This document shows positions 35,194 through 44,764 of a stretch of DNA of 64,000 nucleotides, piece after piece. The stretch comes from an uncultured Pseudomonadota bacterium (GTDB lineage Bacteria > Pseudomonadota > Alphaproteobacteria > RF32 > CAG-239). Below the pieces are notes generated by a model. It was not told the DNA's origin. It worked only from the letters and a program-made list of their open reading frames with translations, and searched no databases. Position numbers and translations under genes: made by a program. The stretch covers positions 1 to 64,000 of the forward strand of contig CACWSG010000005.1 of NCBI GenBank assembly GCA_902763535.1, in the 5' to 3' direction. Positions within the stretch are counted from its first letter, which is position 1, and every line of letters starts with the position of its first letter.

Positions 35194-35598
35194 TTACTCC
35201 ATAACAACCGCATAATGTTTAATTTTTTCAATCATCGCCTCTAATCCGTTGCGCCGTGAGGGCGATAAATGTTCACGCAAGCCTAAAGAAGCAAAAATTC
35301 CATCAATATCCATACTTTTAATCTCGGATGAGGTTTTGTTGTTATATATACTCAAGACAATACCTATCAAGCCCTTGACAATCATCGCATCACTGGTTCC
35401 CAAAAAAGATAAAGTATTGTCAGCATTTTTTTGCGGAACAAGCCAAACCTGCGATTGACACCCCTTCACCTTCCATTCTTCGGTCAAAAATTCGGGTGAT
35501 AACTCAGGTAAATTTTCGCCAATTTCAATAATATAGCGATATTTATCCTCCCATGAGTCAAAGAAAGACATATTGTCAATTATTTCTGCGATTTCCAT
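35194..35598 (-). CDS. sufE: SufE family cysteine desulfuration protein
   Basis: SufE accepts sulfur from the cysteine desulfurase SufS for Fe-S cluster assembly. The 134-residue form from ATG 35598 has the active cysteine in WKVKGCQSQVWLVPQ and the closing SPSRRNGLEAMIEKI. The extra 40 in-frame codons upstream do not resemble SufE; GGGAGAG lies before the chosen start. SufS and other Suf genes are not in the window. The gene leads a putative operon with the Suc-like pair and comF. Confidence 0.9.
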   Translation of the reverse strand: MEIAEIIDNMSFFDSWEDKYRYIIEIGENLPELSPEFLTEEWKVKGCQSQVWLVPQKNADNTLSFLGTSDAMIVKGLIGIVLSIYNNKTSSEIKSMDIDGIFASLGLREHLSPSRRNGLEAMIEKIKHYAVVME

Positions 35599-35700
35599 AT
35601 TCAAAACCACTCTCCCTTGCCTGTTTTTGTAGCATTTTAATTTACTGTTCGCAACAAAAAAACTTTCTGATACACAGATGACATTTAGCAGAATATTTAC

Positions 35701-35729
35701 TTGACAAAAAATAAACAAAATCTTATTAT
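35701..35729 (+). promoter_or_regulatory. consensus promoter of the acetyltransferase operon
   Basis: A perfect TTGACA (35701-35706), exactly 17 bases and TATTAT (35724-35729). It excludes a start codon at 35701 for the acetyltransferase gene. Confidence 0.75.
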
Positions 35730-35763
35730 GCCCGCATATTTGAGATTTTGCGAGGTCAATAGG

Positions 35764-36480
35764 ATGTTAGAAGTTAAAAAATTCGCCGGAAACTATAAAG
35801 AAATTTTACCCTTGGCTGATGTCTATATGCGCTCATATAATGAGCTGTCAAAAGGCTATAAAACCAAAGAAGAGATGGCTTTATACACCAAATTTTCCTT
35901 TATAAAAAAGTTGGAAGGCTGGGCCATCAATCAAGAAAAGGGCAATGAACCGTTTATCTATGTTTTGCATCAGAATGGCCAACCGTGTGGAATTATGCGG
36001 CTTAATCCTATTCCTCAAGATTATCGCAAAATCAATTCTGAACTGAAAGCAAAAGAACTTGAAAATGGTGAATTAGACGGATGGCGGGTTGCTCGTAATC
36101 GTCAGATTCAATATACGGCAAATCCCCATTTTGATGAGAATGCTTTAATACTGAATCAAATTTATTTGGCTCCGGAATCTCAAAAGCAAGGTTTGGGAAC
36201 TTTTTTTATCAAAAATGTTTTTCAAAAATTACAAAAACAAGGCTATGACCAATTTATCGTTGAATATAACGATAACAATGCCAATGGCAAAAAATTTCAT
36301 GAAGATGTGTTATGCGCTAAAAAAATTGCCCATACTTCCGATTTTGACCATATAACATCGAAGGACGCAAAAACAGAATTTTGCTTGAGTCCCGTTTCTA
36401 TCGGAATAAGCCGTTTTTCAACCGTGTTGCAAAACATAAAAACCAAAGAAAAAGCATTCACAAAAACAGTGGAGCGTTAA
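35764..36480 (+). CDS. GNAT family N-acetyltransferase
   Basis: The 238-residue protein from ATG 35764 has GAGG eight bases before the start. The acetyl-CoA site is in LILNQIYLAPESQKQGLGTF, the Q/R-x-x-G-x-G/A motif of GNAT enzymes. The C-terminal 70 residues extend beyond the usual domain. The substrate is unknown. It is followed after 3 bases by an M14 peptidase gene, so the two may act on the same small molecule or on cell-wall-derived peptides; that is inference. Confidence 0.75.
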   Translation: MLEVKKFAGNYKEILPLADVYMRSYNELSKGYKTKEEMALYTKFSFIKKLEGWAINQEKGNEPFIYVLHQNGQPCGIMRLNPIPQDYRKINSELKAKELENGELDGWRVARNRQIQYTANPHFDENALILNQIYLAPESQKQGLGTFFIKNVFQKLQKQGYDQFIVEYNDNNANGKKFHEDVLCAKKIAHTSDFDHITSKDAKTEFCLSPVSIGISRFSTVLQNIKTKEKAFTKTVER

Positions 36481-36483
36481 CTT

Positions 36484-37155
36484 ATGCTTGCAAAATCGCA
36501 AATTTGGCAAGACAACTTTAATAATGATATAGATTTATACCATTATACCAACAGTGATGCTGTTGATAATATCCTTTTGGTGGCGCGTTTTCATGGTGAT
36601 GAACCGGAGGGAGAATTTTGCTTGCGGCAATTGTTGTCGGAATTAGAGCAGAATAAGTGGCAATCGCCTTATAACATCTATATTTTGCCTTGCCTAAACC
36701 CCAGCGGGAAAAAGCTTTTCACGCGGGCTAACGGACATGGTGTTGACCTTAATCGCAATTATCCAACCGAAAATTTCAGCTCAACCTGCGTCAATCCGCA
36801 TGTCAAAGAAATTTCCTCCGGTCAACCGGCGTCCGAGATTGAAACGCAAATCATGATGAATTTGATTAAAGGTTACAACTTTAAGCGCATACTCTCCATC
36901 CACTCGGATTTGCACCTGATTGATTATGACGGACCGGCGAAAGAACTGGCCTTAAAATTCAGCCAAATTTGCGGTTATCGTCTGGTTGATGAAATCGGTT
37001 ATCCGACCAACGGTTCATTCGGCACTTGGGCGGGGATTGAAAGAAAAATTCCGCTGATTACGGTTGAAACATGGCATGCCGAAAATGAAGAAGATATGGC
37101 AAAAATTTATGCTGAGCTAAAACCGGCAATTTTAGATTTCTGCCAACTCGGTTAG
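36484..37155 (+). CDS. M14 zinc carboxypeptidase-like amidase (MpaA/DUF2817 type)
   Basis: The 223-residue protein has the zinc ligands of the M14 family: His and Glu in RFHGDEPEGEF, and His in RILSIHSDLHL, with the substrate-binding Arg in GVDLNRNYPTENF and the catalytic Glu in PLITVETWHAEN. The compact size resembles murein peptide amidase A, which cleaves the gamma-D-Glu-meso-DAP bond of muropeptides. No signal peptide is visible, so it probably acts in the cytosol on recycled peptides. Confidence 0.8.
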   Translation: MLAKSQIWQDNFNNDIDLYHYTNSDAVDNILLVARFHGDEPEGEFCLRQLLSELEQNKWQSPYNIYILPCLNPSGKKLFTRANGHGVDLNRNYPTENFSSTCVNPHVKEISSGQPASEIETQIMMNLIKGYNFKRILSIHSDLHLIDYDGPAKELALKFSQICGYRLVDEIGYPTNGSFGTWAGIERKIPLITVETWHAENEEDMAKIYAELKPAILDFCQLG

Positions 37156-37187
37156 GATTTTTTTCATTTATAATATCAAAATGTTGA

Positions 37188-39119
37188 TTAATTGTTGCAG
37201 TTCCACTTACGATTGCCGATGTCATCACGGATGGTTTTTACAACATAGTCATCGCCTTTTTTATAGGCACTGAAACCGATAATGTCCTTGATGTTGTATT
37301 GCTGACGACCGATGGTAACAATATCACCCTCAATCCAAAGTTCGGGATGGGCATTGAGCATGGTTTTGTTGTCGGAGGTCGGATAACGTTGCCGCCACGA
37401 TTGTTTGATAAAACCGCCGCCGCGGGTTGAAACAAGTTCCAATTTACCCTCATCATTCTTAAAAGCTATTGCTTTTAAGTGATCGCCGACCAACACATCA
37501 GGTGTGCGCACAAAGGCTATGCTCAACAAGCCTAAACCTATGGCATAAGCACCCCAAATGCGCCAACGACAAAACCAAATACTCAGCCACAATCCGCCAA
37601 AGACTATGGCCAAAAGTCCGATGGTCGGCATCGCCTGAACATAGAATCCGGCATAAGGCAAAGATGAGACAAACTCCGTAATATGATTAACCCAATCAAT
37701 ACCAAAGCCTGCGGCAAGCAAAAACGGCTTGTCCCAGCCAAAAGGCAACAGCAACAGGCTGAACAACACACAAGGCATGATGACAAGACCGATAATCGGT
37801 CCGGAAGCTAAATTCCCCAAAGTGGTATAAATTGCCACCATGTTAAAATGATAAATAGCAAAAGGCAAAGTAGAAAGAGAGGCAATAAAGTCTGTAATCA
37901 ATATACCGAATATATATATCTTAAAACCCTGCCAAAACTTGTTGCCTTGGGCAAAGTATGAATGAATTGCACCAGAATATTTTTCATAAAAAGCAACCAG
38001 CCCGATAGTTGCGGCAAATGACATCTGAAAACTGGGCGAAATAAGAACTTCCGGCGATAATAACAATATGATGAATGCCGCTAACCCAACCGAATACATC
38101 GAAATCGCCCGACGATTGGTCATAACCCCGATTAAAACAACTGCAATCATAATAAATGCTCTTTGTGCCGGAACAGCCATACCGGAAATTAACAAATAGA
38201 TAAAGCTGGTAATCAGCGCACACCAAGCCGCAATTTTGCGCGAATCAAAACGCAAAGCAATCGGCGGAATAAGCGCCAAACCTAAGCGCACAATGAAAAA
38301 CATCAATCCGCATAATAAGCTCATGTGCAAACCGGAGATGGCCAAGAAATGCGCCAAACCCGAATTGCGATATTGATCATATTGTGCGGTTGAAATCAAA
38401 CTTTTATCACCGGCAATAATTGCAGCAGCAACAGACGATTCCGCAGGCGGCAACAAACGCATAATGTGGCGTACCAATCTCTGGCGCAATCGTGCTATTT
38501 GCGAGCTCAGCCACCCTGGAGAGGAGACATTACATTCCGCGGGAAAAAAATTGCTTTCGGCATAGCCGCTGCCTTTCAACCCCTCAAAATAATTTTTGCG
38601 ATCCAGTTGATATCCGCCTACTGCCGTCTCTACTGCCGGAGGCATAATAGTTCCAACCTGCTCAATGCAATCGCCGACTGATGCAACTTTGTCATTAGAA
38701 CGTTGCACAATGCGATATTTGCCGGAATATTTGTTACCTTCAAAATCTTCTAATTCGTCAAAAGTAAACCGTTGTTTGCCTTTGTAATTAGTGTCTATTT
38801 TAGTAATCACGCCTTTGAGATAAGAAGTTTTGCCATACAGCTCTTGTGGAAAATTGCCGATATAAATGCTTTTTAACTGTATTACGGCAAAACCTAACAC
38901 AAAAACAAAAATAGCCGCTAAATAATACAGCACCCGCATACGGCGGCGAAAAATAATTGCAATTACTATCAGCGCCTCAACTGTCCATAAGGTTATCCAT
39001 TTGTTGGGTTCTTCAGGCAGAAGAAAATAACTGCCGATACCACAGCCAAACAGCACCGGAAGCCACAAAATGCGGCGAGAATAGTCTGATTTCCAACAAG
39101 ATATTAATAATTCTAACAT
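37188..39119 (-). CDS. comEC: ComEC/Rec2 family DNA-uptake channel protein
   Basis: The 643-residue membrane protein has an N-terminal DUF4131-type soluble part after two helices, then the competence domain with about eight helices. The marker AIIAGDKSLISTAQYDQYR followed by SGLAHFLAISGLHMSLLCG is characteristic. The length means the usual C-terminal metallo-beta-lactamase domain is missing; only a short tail of about 95 residues follows. Its ATG overlaps the lpxB stop. With comF it suggests some capacity for DNA uptake. Confidence 0.9.
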   Translation of the reverse strand: MLELLISCWKSDYSRRILWLPVLFGCGIGSYFLLPEEPNKWITLWTVEALIVIAIIFRRRMRVLYYLAAIFVFVLGFAVIQLKSIYIGNFPQELYGKTSYLKGVITKIDTNYKGKQRFTFDELEDFEGNKYSGKYRIVQRSNDKVASVGDCIEQVGTIMPPAVETAVGGYQLDRKNYFEGLKGSGYAESNFFPAECNVSSPGWLSSQIARLRQRLVRHIMRLLPPAESSVAAAIIAGDKSLISTAQYDQYRNSGLAHFLAISGLHMSLLCGLMFFIVRLGLALIPPIALRFDSRKIAAWCALITSFIYLLISGMAVPAQRAFIMIAVVLIGVMTNRRAISMYSVGLAAFIILLLSPEVLISPSFQMSFAATIGLVAFYEKYSGAIHSYFAQGNKFWQGFKIYIFGILITDFIASLSTLPFAIYHFNMVAIYTTLGNLASGPIIGLVIMPCVLFSLLLLPFGWDKPFLLAAGFGIDWVNHITEFVSSLPYAGFYVQAMPTIGLLAIVFGGLWLSIWFCRWRIWGAYAIGLGLLSIAFVRTPDVLVGDHLKAIAFKNDEGKLELVSTRGGGFIKQSWRQRYPTSDNKTMLNAHPELWIEGDIVTIGRQQYNIKDIIGFSAYKKGDDYVVKTIRDDIGNRKWNCNN

Positions 39120-40270
39120 TGTATCGCCTTTAATATTACTGCCGCAGCCTGACTGCTCGGCGTTTCATTACCATTACTCAAATATTGCTTTATGTCATCA
39201 AAACCTTGCATTTGTTTTTGATAAGCCTGCGAATGGGCTAAAAGTTCCTCGATATGCTCAGCAATATTTTGCGGAGTACAATCATGCTGCAAAAGCTCAG
39301 GTACAACTAAGCGATCTAACATAATATTGGTTAAATTTACATATTTTATTTTTATCAAACTTTTAACCAAACAATAAGTCAGAGGCGAAATTTTATAGGC
39401 AATGATATGAGGAATACGGCACATCGCCAATTCTAATGCCACAGTTCCTGAAGCTGCTATTGCTGCTGATGAAGCCTGAAAAGCACCATATCTTTCACTT
39501 TCGCTTGTTACTACCTGCAACGGCAAATCACAACCTTTAACCATATTTTGAACTCTTGCGGCAACCGTAGTTACCGTCGGCAGAATAAAAAACATATCAG
39601 AATGTTTGGCGTACAGCTTGCGGGCTGCAGCCAAAAAATCAGGCAAAAGACGACTTACTTCATTATGACGAGAACCTGGAAGAATCGAAATAATTTGTTT
39701 GTCGTCGGCAATATTATGGCGACGACGAAATTCTGCACCGTCAGCATTTAAGGCAGCGCTTTCAATCACCGGATGTCCGACGAAAGTTGCATTTAAGTGA
39801 TAAGGAGTAAAATATTGCGGCTCATTAGGCAAAAGAGTCAATAACTCATCAACATATTGATACATAGTTTTGGCGCGCCGCTTTTTCCATGCCCAAACTT
39901 GGGGAGCAACATAGTGAATTTGTTTTATTCCGGTATTAAGTTTGCGTAATTTTTTGTGAATCCGGCTACAAAAACTCCAGCTGTCAATCGTTACCACCAC
40001 ATCAGGTTTTTGGTTGACTATGTCTGCAACTGTTTGCTTGATACGGCGCAAAACATTGGGAATACTGGGAATGACCTCAGCCAATCCCATGACTGCCAAC
40101 TCCGAGATGTCAAACAGCGACTGCAGCCCTTCTCTCTCCATGGTATCACCGCCAATCCCCAAAAATTCAACATCGCTTTTTTGACGCAAAGCACGCATCA
40201 AGCGCGAGCCCAGCAAATCACCGCTCGGTTCGCCGGCAATCAAATAAACCTTAATTTTTGCAGAGCTCAT
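39113..40270 (-). CDS. lpxB: lipid-A-disaccharide synthase
   Basis: LpxB joins UDP-2,3-diacylglucosamine and lipid X to form the tetraacyl disaccharide of lipid A at the inner face of the inner membrane. The 385-residue GT19 protein has the start VYLIAGEPSGDLLGSRLM, YVAPQVWAWKKRRAKTM near residue 125, and ILPGSRHNEVSRLLP near 190. The gene overlaps lpxI by 20 bases and comEC by 7, so the three are translated as a coupled set. Confidence 0.96.
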   Translation of the reverse strand: MSSAKIKVYLIAGEPSGDLLGSRLMRALRQKSDVEFLGIGGDTMEREGLQSLFDISELAVMGLAEVIPSIPNVLRRIKQTVADIVNQKPDVVVTIDSWSFCSRIHKKLRKLNTGIKQIHYVAPQVWAWKKRRAKTMYQYVDELLTLLPNEPQYFTPYHLNATFVGHPVIESAALNADGAEFRRRHNIADDKQIISILPGSRHNEVSRLLPDFLAAARKLYAKHSDMFFILPTVTTVAARVQNMVKGCDLPLQVVTSESERYGAFQASSAAIAASGTVALELAMCRIPHIIAYKISPLTYCLVKSLIKIKYVNLTNIMLDRLVVPELLQHDCTPQNIAEHIEELLAHSQAYQKQMQGFDDIKQYLSNGNETPSSQAAAVILKAIQC

Positions 40271-41099
40271 CAGGGAGCACTCCCATTATAAACATTCCAT
40301 ATTTATCAGCCAAAGCAACAGCTTCTTCTTGGTTGACAATCAATCCGTTACCGGCATGAACAACAATACCTTGCAGTCCGCTTTCATGCGCCCGCTCGAT
40401 GGTTTTTACGCCAATGGTCGGCAAGTCAATACGCATATCTTGTTGCGGTTTGCGCAATTTGACTAAAACTCCGCCATTGCCCTTGCGGCGATAATCTTTA
40501 CAGCGGCGTATCAGCTCGTCGGTGCCTTCAATCCCTTCAACTCCAAGCACCAGTCCATGCTGGACAACAACTGATTGTCCGACATCAAGCTTGCCGAGAG
40601 CAAAAGCCACTTCCACACCTCTTTGAATATCAACCATATCAGATTTAGATGGTTTGTGTTTGGTCAGCAACCCTTGCGGAATCAGCAACTCCGGCATAAG
40701 CTCATGAATACCTTTGACATGCATACCATCTTTTTCAATTTCAGATATGACGGCGCGCAAAATTCCGTCATCACCCAGAGCCTTGGCTCCGATTTTAGCA
40801 AAAAAGGCTGTGGTGCGCAAATCGGGCACCAAATCAAAAAAACTGGGGCGGTGAATAGTACCAATCATCACTACATCGTCAACTTTTTCTTGAGCAAAAT
40901 ACTTAAATCCGCTACCAGCTTGGCCAATGCGAATCCAGCGGTAGGCAAATTCTTCTCCCTTAAAAAACGACTTATCGGCGTTGCCCTCTATGGCCAAAGC
41001 GACAAAATCCATGCCGTTGTGCTGACAATGTTTAATAAGCATTGCCGGTATGTTTCCCCCGCCGGCGATAATTCCGAGTTTGCGTGTTTTATTGGTCAT
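40251..41099 (-). CDS. lpxI: UDP-2,3-diacylglucosamine pyrophosphatase LpxI
   Basis: LpxI hydrolyses UDP-2,3-diacylglucosamine to lipid X and UMP, the alphaproteobacterial alternative to LpxH. The 282-residue protein starts with KLGIIAGGGNIPAMLIKHCQ and has EGIEGTDELIRRCKDYRRKG and FDLVPD-type segments of the family. The C-terminal domain contains PTIGVKTIERAHESGLQGIV. It lies after a terminator that separates it from lpxA. Confidence 0.93.
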   Translation of the reverse strand: MTNKTRKLGIIAGGGNIPAMLIKHCQHNGMDFVALAIEGNADKSFFKGEEFAYRWIRIGQAGSGFKYFAQEKVDDVVMIGTIHRPSFFDLVPDLRTTAFFAKIGAKALGDDGILRAVISEIEKDGMHVKGIHELMPELLIPQGLLTKHKPSKSDMVDIQRGVEVAFALGKLDVGQSVVVQHGLVLGVEGIEGTDELIRRCKDYRRKGNGGVLVKLRKPQQDMRIDLPTIGVKTIERAHESGLQGIVVHAGNGLIVNQEEAVALADKYGMFIMGVLPDELCKN

Positions 41100-41242
41100 T
41101 CATCAGCCCTTTAATATAAAAAAAAACTTGATATTATAACGACACATTATTTCTCAAAAACAGCGGCCATTGCTTATAAAAAACAAACTGACGACCATTT
41201 ATCAAAAGAAACTTTAAGCCATCATATATCAAGCTTTGTAAA

Positions 41243-41274
41243 AATTGGCTTAACAAAAGCGTCAAGCCAATTTG
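41243..41274 (-). terminator. terminator of lpxA
   Basis: A perfect 10-bp stem AAATTGGCTT (41243-41252) with AAGCCAATTT (41265-41274); on the minus strand it is followed by TT and an AT-rich run. It lies after the lpxA stop and before lpxI. Confidence 0.7.
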
Positions 41275-41306
41275 TAACCTCTTCGCAGAGGCATTCTTTC
41301 CTGTCC

Positions 41307-42101
41307 TTAAGCCGTCATAACCTTGCGACGACCGGCCAAACCTTCAATTATAAACTCAACTTGTTCCATTACCAAAGGATTGTCTTTGTACTTTTCTTTG
41401 GCTTTTTCCAAACGAATATCAAAGTTATCTTCTTCGCTTTTGAAAATGTACATAAAAGCATGACTAACCGATTTTACATCAGCTTCCGACATACCGCTGC
41501 GCATCATACCGATACGGTTGAGTCCGCGCAATTTGCCGCGATCTCCGGTAACAATACCAAAAGGAATAACATCTCTGGCAACTCCGGAAAGACCACCAAT
41601 CATAGCTCTGCGCCCAATACGACAAAATTGATGTACTGCACAATTGCCGCCCAAAACAGCACCATCGCCGAGGCGAACGTGTCCGCCGATAACTGCATTA
41701 TTGGTCATAATCACATCGTTACCGACGACGCAGTCGTGAGCAACATGGGAGTTGACCATAAACATACAATTATCACCGACAACCGTTGTCTGGTGCTCTT
41801 TGGGTGTTCCGGCGTGTATTGTAACATTTTCTCTGATGACATTATTTTTGCCGATAATAACCTTGGCGCCGGGGACAAACTCGTTACCATGATCCTGCGG
41901 ACCGGTACCTAAGCAAGCACCCGGAAAAACAACAGTGCCATCACCAATGGTGGTATCACCATAAACAGTAACACGAGCCAACAGCCTTACATTTTCGCCA
42001 ATTTTGGCTTGTGAACTAATCCAGCAGAAAGGACCGATCTCGGCGGTATCGGCAATCTTTGCGCCGTCCTCTATGACGGCTGAAGGATGAATCTTTGACA
42101 T
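41307..42101 (-). CDS. lpxA: acyl-[ACP]-UDP-N-acetylglucosamine O-acyltransferase
   Basis: LpxA begins lipid A synthesis by transferring a 3-hydroxyacyl group from ACP to UDP-GlcNAc. The 264-residue left-handed beta-helix shows hexapeptide repeats (IADTAEIGPFCWISSQAKIG) and the catalytic His in NSHVAHDCVVGNDVIMTNNA. The C-terminal helical domain ends with EFIIEGLAGRRKV. It is separated from lpxD-fabZ by about 6.5 kb of unrelated genes, unlike the usual lpxD-fabZ-lpxA order. Confidence 0.96.
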   Translation of the reverse strand: MSKIHPSAVIEDGAKIADTAEIGPFCWISSQAKIGENVRLLARVTVYGDTTIGDGTVVFPGACLGTGPQDHGNEFVPGAKVIIGKNNVIRENVTIHAGTPKEHQTTVVGDNCMFMVNSHVAHDCVVGNDVIMTNNAVIGGHVRLGDGAVLGGNCAVHQFCRIGRRAMIGGLSGVARDVIPFGIVTGDRGKLRGLNRIGMMRSGMSEADVKSVSHAFMYIFKSEEDNFDIRLEKAKEKYKDNPLVMEQVEFIIEGLAGRRKVMTA

Positions 42102-42241
42102 TTATTTAGTAGTCCTAAAACGTTTAATCTAAATTTCACCTTAAAAGCTTTTTTAACATAAGGCAAAACACAAAAATTTAACAATTGTTACAATCGTTAA
42201 TATTTGCAATTTTATTATTATTTATCAGACTGTTATTCAGA

Positions 42242-42727
42242 TTAGATTCTGCGAAAATCTTGGGCGCGAATTTTGCGATCAATATCGCGATTTTTAATTG
42301 TTTCGCGTTTATCGTAATTCTTTTTACCGAAGCCTAAACCGATTTCTAATTTTGCCCGTCCATGGTTATCAAAAAATAATTTTAAGGCAATAAGCGTGGC
42401 GCCCTTGCGTGCAAGCGCGTTGGTAATATTGATAATTTCGCGATGCGTCAGCAACAATTTGCGTGTTCGTTTTTCTTCGTGACCGGCATAACCTTTATTG
42501 GTATATTCGGCAATAAACATATTGAGCATAAATATTTCGCCGTCTTTTTCCATGCCATAAGCATCATTGATATTGGCGTGTCCAAGCCGCAAAGATTTAA
42601 CTTCCGTGCCGGTGAGGATTAGTCCGGCCGTAAATTTTTCTTCAATTTGATAATCAAAATTGGCGCGGCGATTGTTGGCAACAACTCCGGTTGAAATTAA
42701 GTTTGATTTTTTCTTATCTTTTGCCAT
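42242..42727 (-). CDS. smpB: tmRNA-binding protein SmpB
   Basis: SmpB delivers tmRNA to stalled ribosomes. The 161-residue form has the OB-fold segment LILTGTEVKSLRLGHANIND, the conserved HEEKRTRKLLLTHREI and the C-terminal KKNYDKRETIKNRDIDRKI tail that contacts the decoding site. It starts 3 bases after tilS and belongs to the cpoB-tilS-smpB run. No tmRNA gene was found in the window. Confidence 0.96.
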   Translation of the reverse strand: MAKDKKKSNLISTGVVANNRRANFDYQIEEKFTAGLILTGTEVKSLRLGHANINDAYGMEKDGEIFMLNMFIAEYTNKGYAGHEEKRTRKLLLTHREIINITNALARKGATLIALKLFFDNHGRAKLEIGLGFGKKNYDKRETIKNRDIDRKIRAQDFRRI

Positions 42728-42730
42728 TTT

Positions 42731-43780
42731 CTATTCTTTCCAATTTTGCCAAATTGCCCGACGAACTTTGTAAGGCAATCCGGAATTTGCAAATTCCAAA
42801 TGATGCGATACAAATTCGCTCCACTGTTCGGTGCTTAACAGAGTATTATTTTCATCTTGCGGGATAATCCAAAGCCGTCCCAAAGCAACTTCTAACTCAC
42901 AACCGCCCAAAGTGCAACCCTTAAAATTTTCGCCTTCGGCAATAATGCGATGTACGCTTTCGGCTTCAGGAGAATAATTGTTTTCTCCAATTGAACGAAT
43001 CAGCTCGCCCAAAACCAAACGAGTGATTTCCTCATCACAATCAGCCAAGTTTATCAATGAAATTGAAGCAACCTTATTACCAAACCACCGCACATAATCA
43101 CTTACAAATTTGTCACAAAGGTCTTGCAAAAACTCTCTGGTATGCTGCAAAGTTGCCGCGGTTTGCGCTAATTTAGCTTCATCAATACCTATATTTTGCA
43201 ACTGAGGTAAAAATTTGCGAATCTTGACTCTGACAAAATCGGTAATGTCGTTCATCGGGTCTTCAACCCAAGATACATTTTTGGCTTTGAGATATTGTTT
43301 TAAATCATCGGGAGATGCGTCAAGTTGGGGGCGAATAATTGTAATTCCGTTGCGCTCGGATACGGGCAAAATTCCACTCAAACCAAATACACCGCTTCCG
43401 CGTGACAAGCGCAACAAAAATGTTTCGGCCTGATCGCGGCGATGGTGTCCGGTGGCTAAATATTTAATTCCATGCTTTTTGCAAAACTCAAACAACAAAT
43501 TATAACGCGCCTGACGCGCCGCCTCTTCCACTCCGGTTTGCGGTTTTTCACCATCCCAAGTTAAGATATGATGTTCTATACCGAATTTTTGCATTATTGA
43601 GGCCACATATTCTGCCTCGTTTTTTGATTCAGGACGCAATCCGTGATCAACAGTCAATGCTATTATCTTTTTGCCTTGTTCATGGAGCGACAAGGCAAGC
43701 GCCAGCGAATCCGCACCGCCGGAAACACCCACCGCTATTGTCGCATTTTCAATTCCATATTGAACAAAAAAATCCTGCAT
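42731..43780 (-). CDS. tilS: tRNA(Ile)-lysidine synthase
   Basis: TilS modifies C34 of tRNA-Ile(CAU) to lysidine so that it reads AUA. The 349-residue N-type ATP pyrophosphatase has the PP-loop VGVSGGADSLALALSL at about residue 18 and KYLATGHHRRDQAETFLLRL further on. In many proteobacteria pal-cpoB-tilS-ftsH are adjacent; here ftsH is absent after tilS. It starts three bases after the cpoB stop. Confidence 0.93.
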   Translation of the reverse strand: MQDFFVQYGIENATIAVGVSGGADSLALALSLHEQGKKIIALTVDHGLRPESKNEAEYVASIMQKFGIEHHILTWDGEKPQTGVEEAARQARYNLLFEFCKKHGIKYLATGHHRRDQAETFLLRLSRGSGVFGLSGILPVSERNGITIIRPQLDASPDDLKQYLKAKNVSWVEDPMNDITDFVRVKIRKFLPQLQNIGIDEAKLAQTAATLQHTREFLQDLCDKFVSDYVRWFGNKVASISLINLADCDEEITRLVLGELIRSIGENNYSPEAESVHRIIAEGENFKGCTLGGCELEVALGRLWIIPQDENNTLLSTEQWSEFVSHHLEFANSGLPYKVRRAIWQNWKE

Positions 43781-43783
43781 AAC

Positions 43784-44641
43784 CTATTTTTTACATTCCA
43801 ATTCTGCTGCCAATTTGGCGGCCTTATCCTTCAGAACATCCGAAGCCTTGGGAAATTCTTTGGGCAGATTGGTAAAGGCCGTGCAAGCCTCATCTTTTTT
43901 GCCCAGCATCTGCATCGACATTCCCAATTTTAGGATATTGTCGGCTCCCTTATGTCCGTCTTTATATTTTTCATAGCCGGTAGCAAAAGCCACTGCTGCT
44001 TTAGTATAGTCCTTTTTGCCATAATATGATTCACCAAGCCAATACTGAGCATTATCTGCCAAAGCATGATTGGGATATTTGGTCAACAAACTGGTAAACC
44101 GAGCTGATGACAACTCAAAATCGCCGGCCTTGATGGCATCCAAACCTTCTTGATAAATTTGGTCGGGTGATTTGGTATTAACCTCAGGCAAAGCTTCGCC
44201 CTTGGCAATTTCGCCACCCAAAATAGCTGCCGGAGCTGCTGTGGCAACTTGTGCGTCAAATTTTTTGGCAGGCTCCGGATTGGCTGCGGCAACACTCAAA
44301 TCTGAGGATGCCGTGGTCATACCTTTGCCCTCAAGCATATTAAGGCGCAAATCAATATCTTTGTTGATGTTGGATATTTTATCTTCCAATGCTTTTAAGT
44401 TGTGTTCCAACATATCAAGCCTACCGTTAAGCGAGCGCACTGTCTCATCCATTTGGGTCATTTGCATTACAACATCATCGCCGGAAGAATTGCCCATGCG
44501 AGCGGCTTGGCGTTGCAAAATTTGCACTTCTTCACGCAAATTTTCAATTTGGCGCTGAACATCTGATGCCGCCCAAACATCATTGGAAATAAATCCCATA
44601 ATGCCTGCCAAAACTACTCCGGATAATAATGTTTTTTTCAT
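43784..44641 (-). CDS. cpoB: Tol-Pal associated coordinator CpoB (YbgF)
   Basis: CpoB links Tol-Pal to peptidoglycan synthesis during septation. The 285-residue periplasmic protein from ATG 44641 has a signal peptide (MKKTLLSGVVLAGIMGFIS), a coiled coil (about residues 25-110, for example QIENLREEVQILQRQAA), a disordered linker, and C-terminal TPR repeats beginning DQIYQEGLDAIKAGDFELS. The in-frame start at 44704 is rejected because it lacks a signal sequence at its end. Confidence 0.9.
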   Translation of the reverse strand: MKKTLLSGVVLAGIMGFISNDVWAASDVQRQIENLREEVQILQRQAARMGNSSGDDVVMQMTQMDETVRSLNGRLDMLEHNLKALEDKISNINKDIDLRLNMLEGKGMTTASSDLSVAAANPEPAKKFDAQVATAAPAAILGGEIAKGEALPEVNTKSPDQIYQEGLDAIKAGDFELSSARFTSLLTKYPNHALADNAQYWLGESYYGKKDYTKAAVAFATGYEKYKDGHKGADNILKLGMSMQMLGKKDEACTAFTNLPKEFPKASDVLKDKAAKLAAELECKK

Positions 44642-44705
44642 TTTTGCCTCGCTATAATAAAATTTGTTTTTTTCAAATCTAAAACAAATTATCGCAAATC
44701 TCAAG

Positions 44706-44744
44706 AATAAAAAATATGCTCTGAACTATTAGCCCAGAGCATAT
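44706..44744 (-). terminator. terminator of pal
   Basis: Perfect 10-bp stem ATATGCTCTG (44714-44723) with CAGAGCATAT (44735-44744); on the minus strand it is followed by a run of T residues. It lies between pal and cpoB. Confidence 0.9.
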
Positions 44745-44764
44745 TATAAAACCTCAAAAAGGTA

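Noticed and set aside
40575..41114. 179-residue plus-strand frame opposite lpxI
   Set aside because: Antisense to a recognised enzyme, with no start signal.
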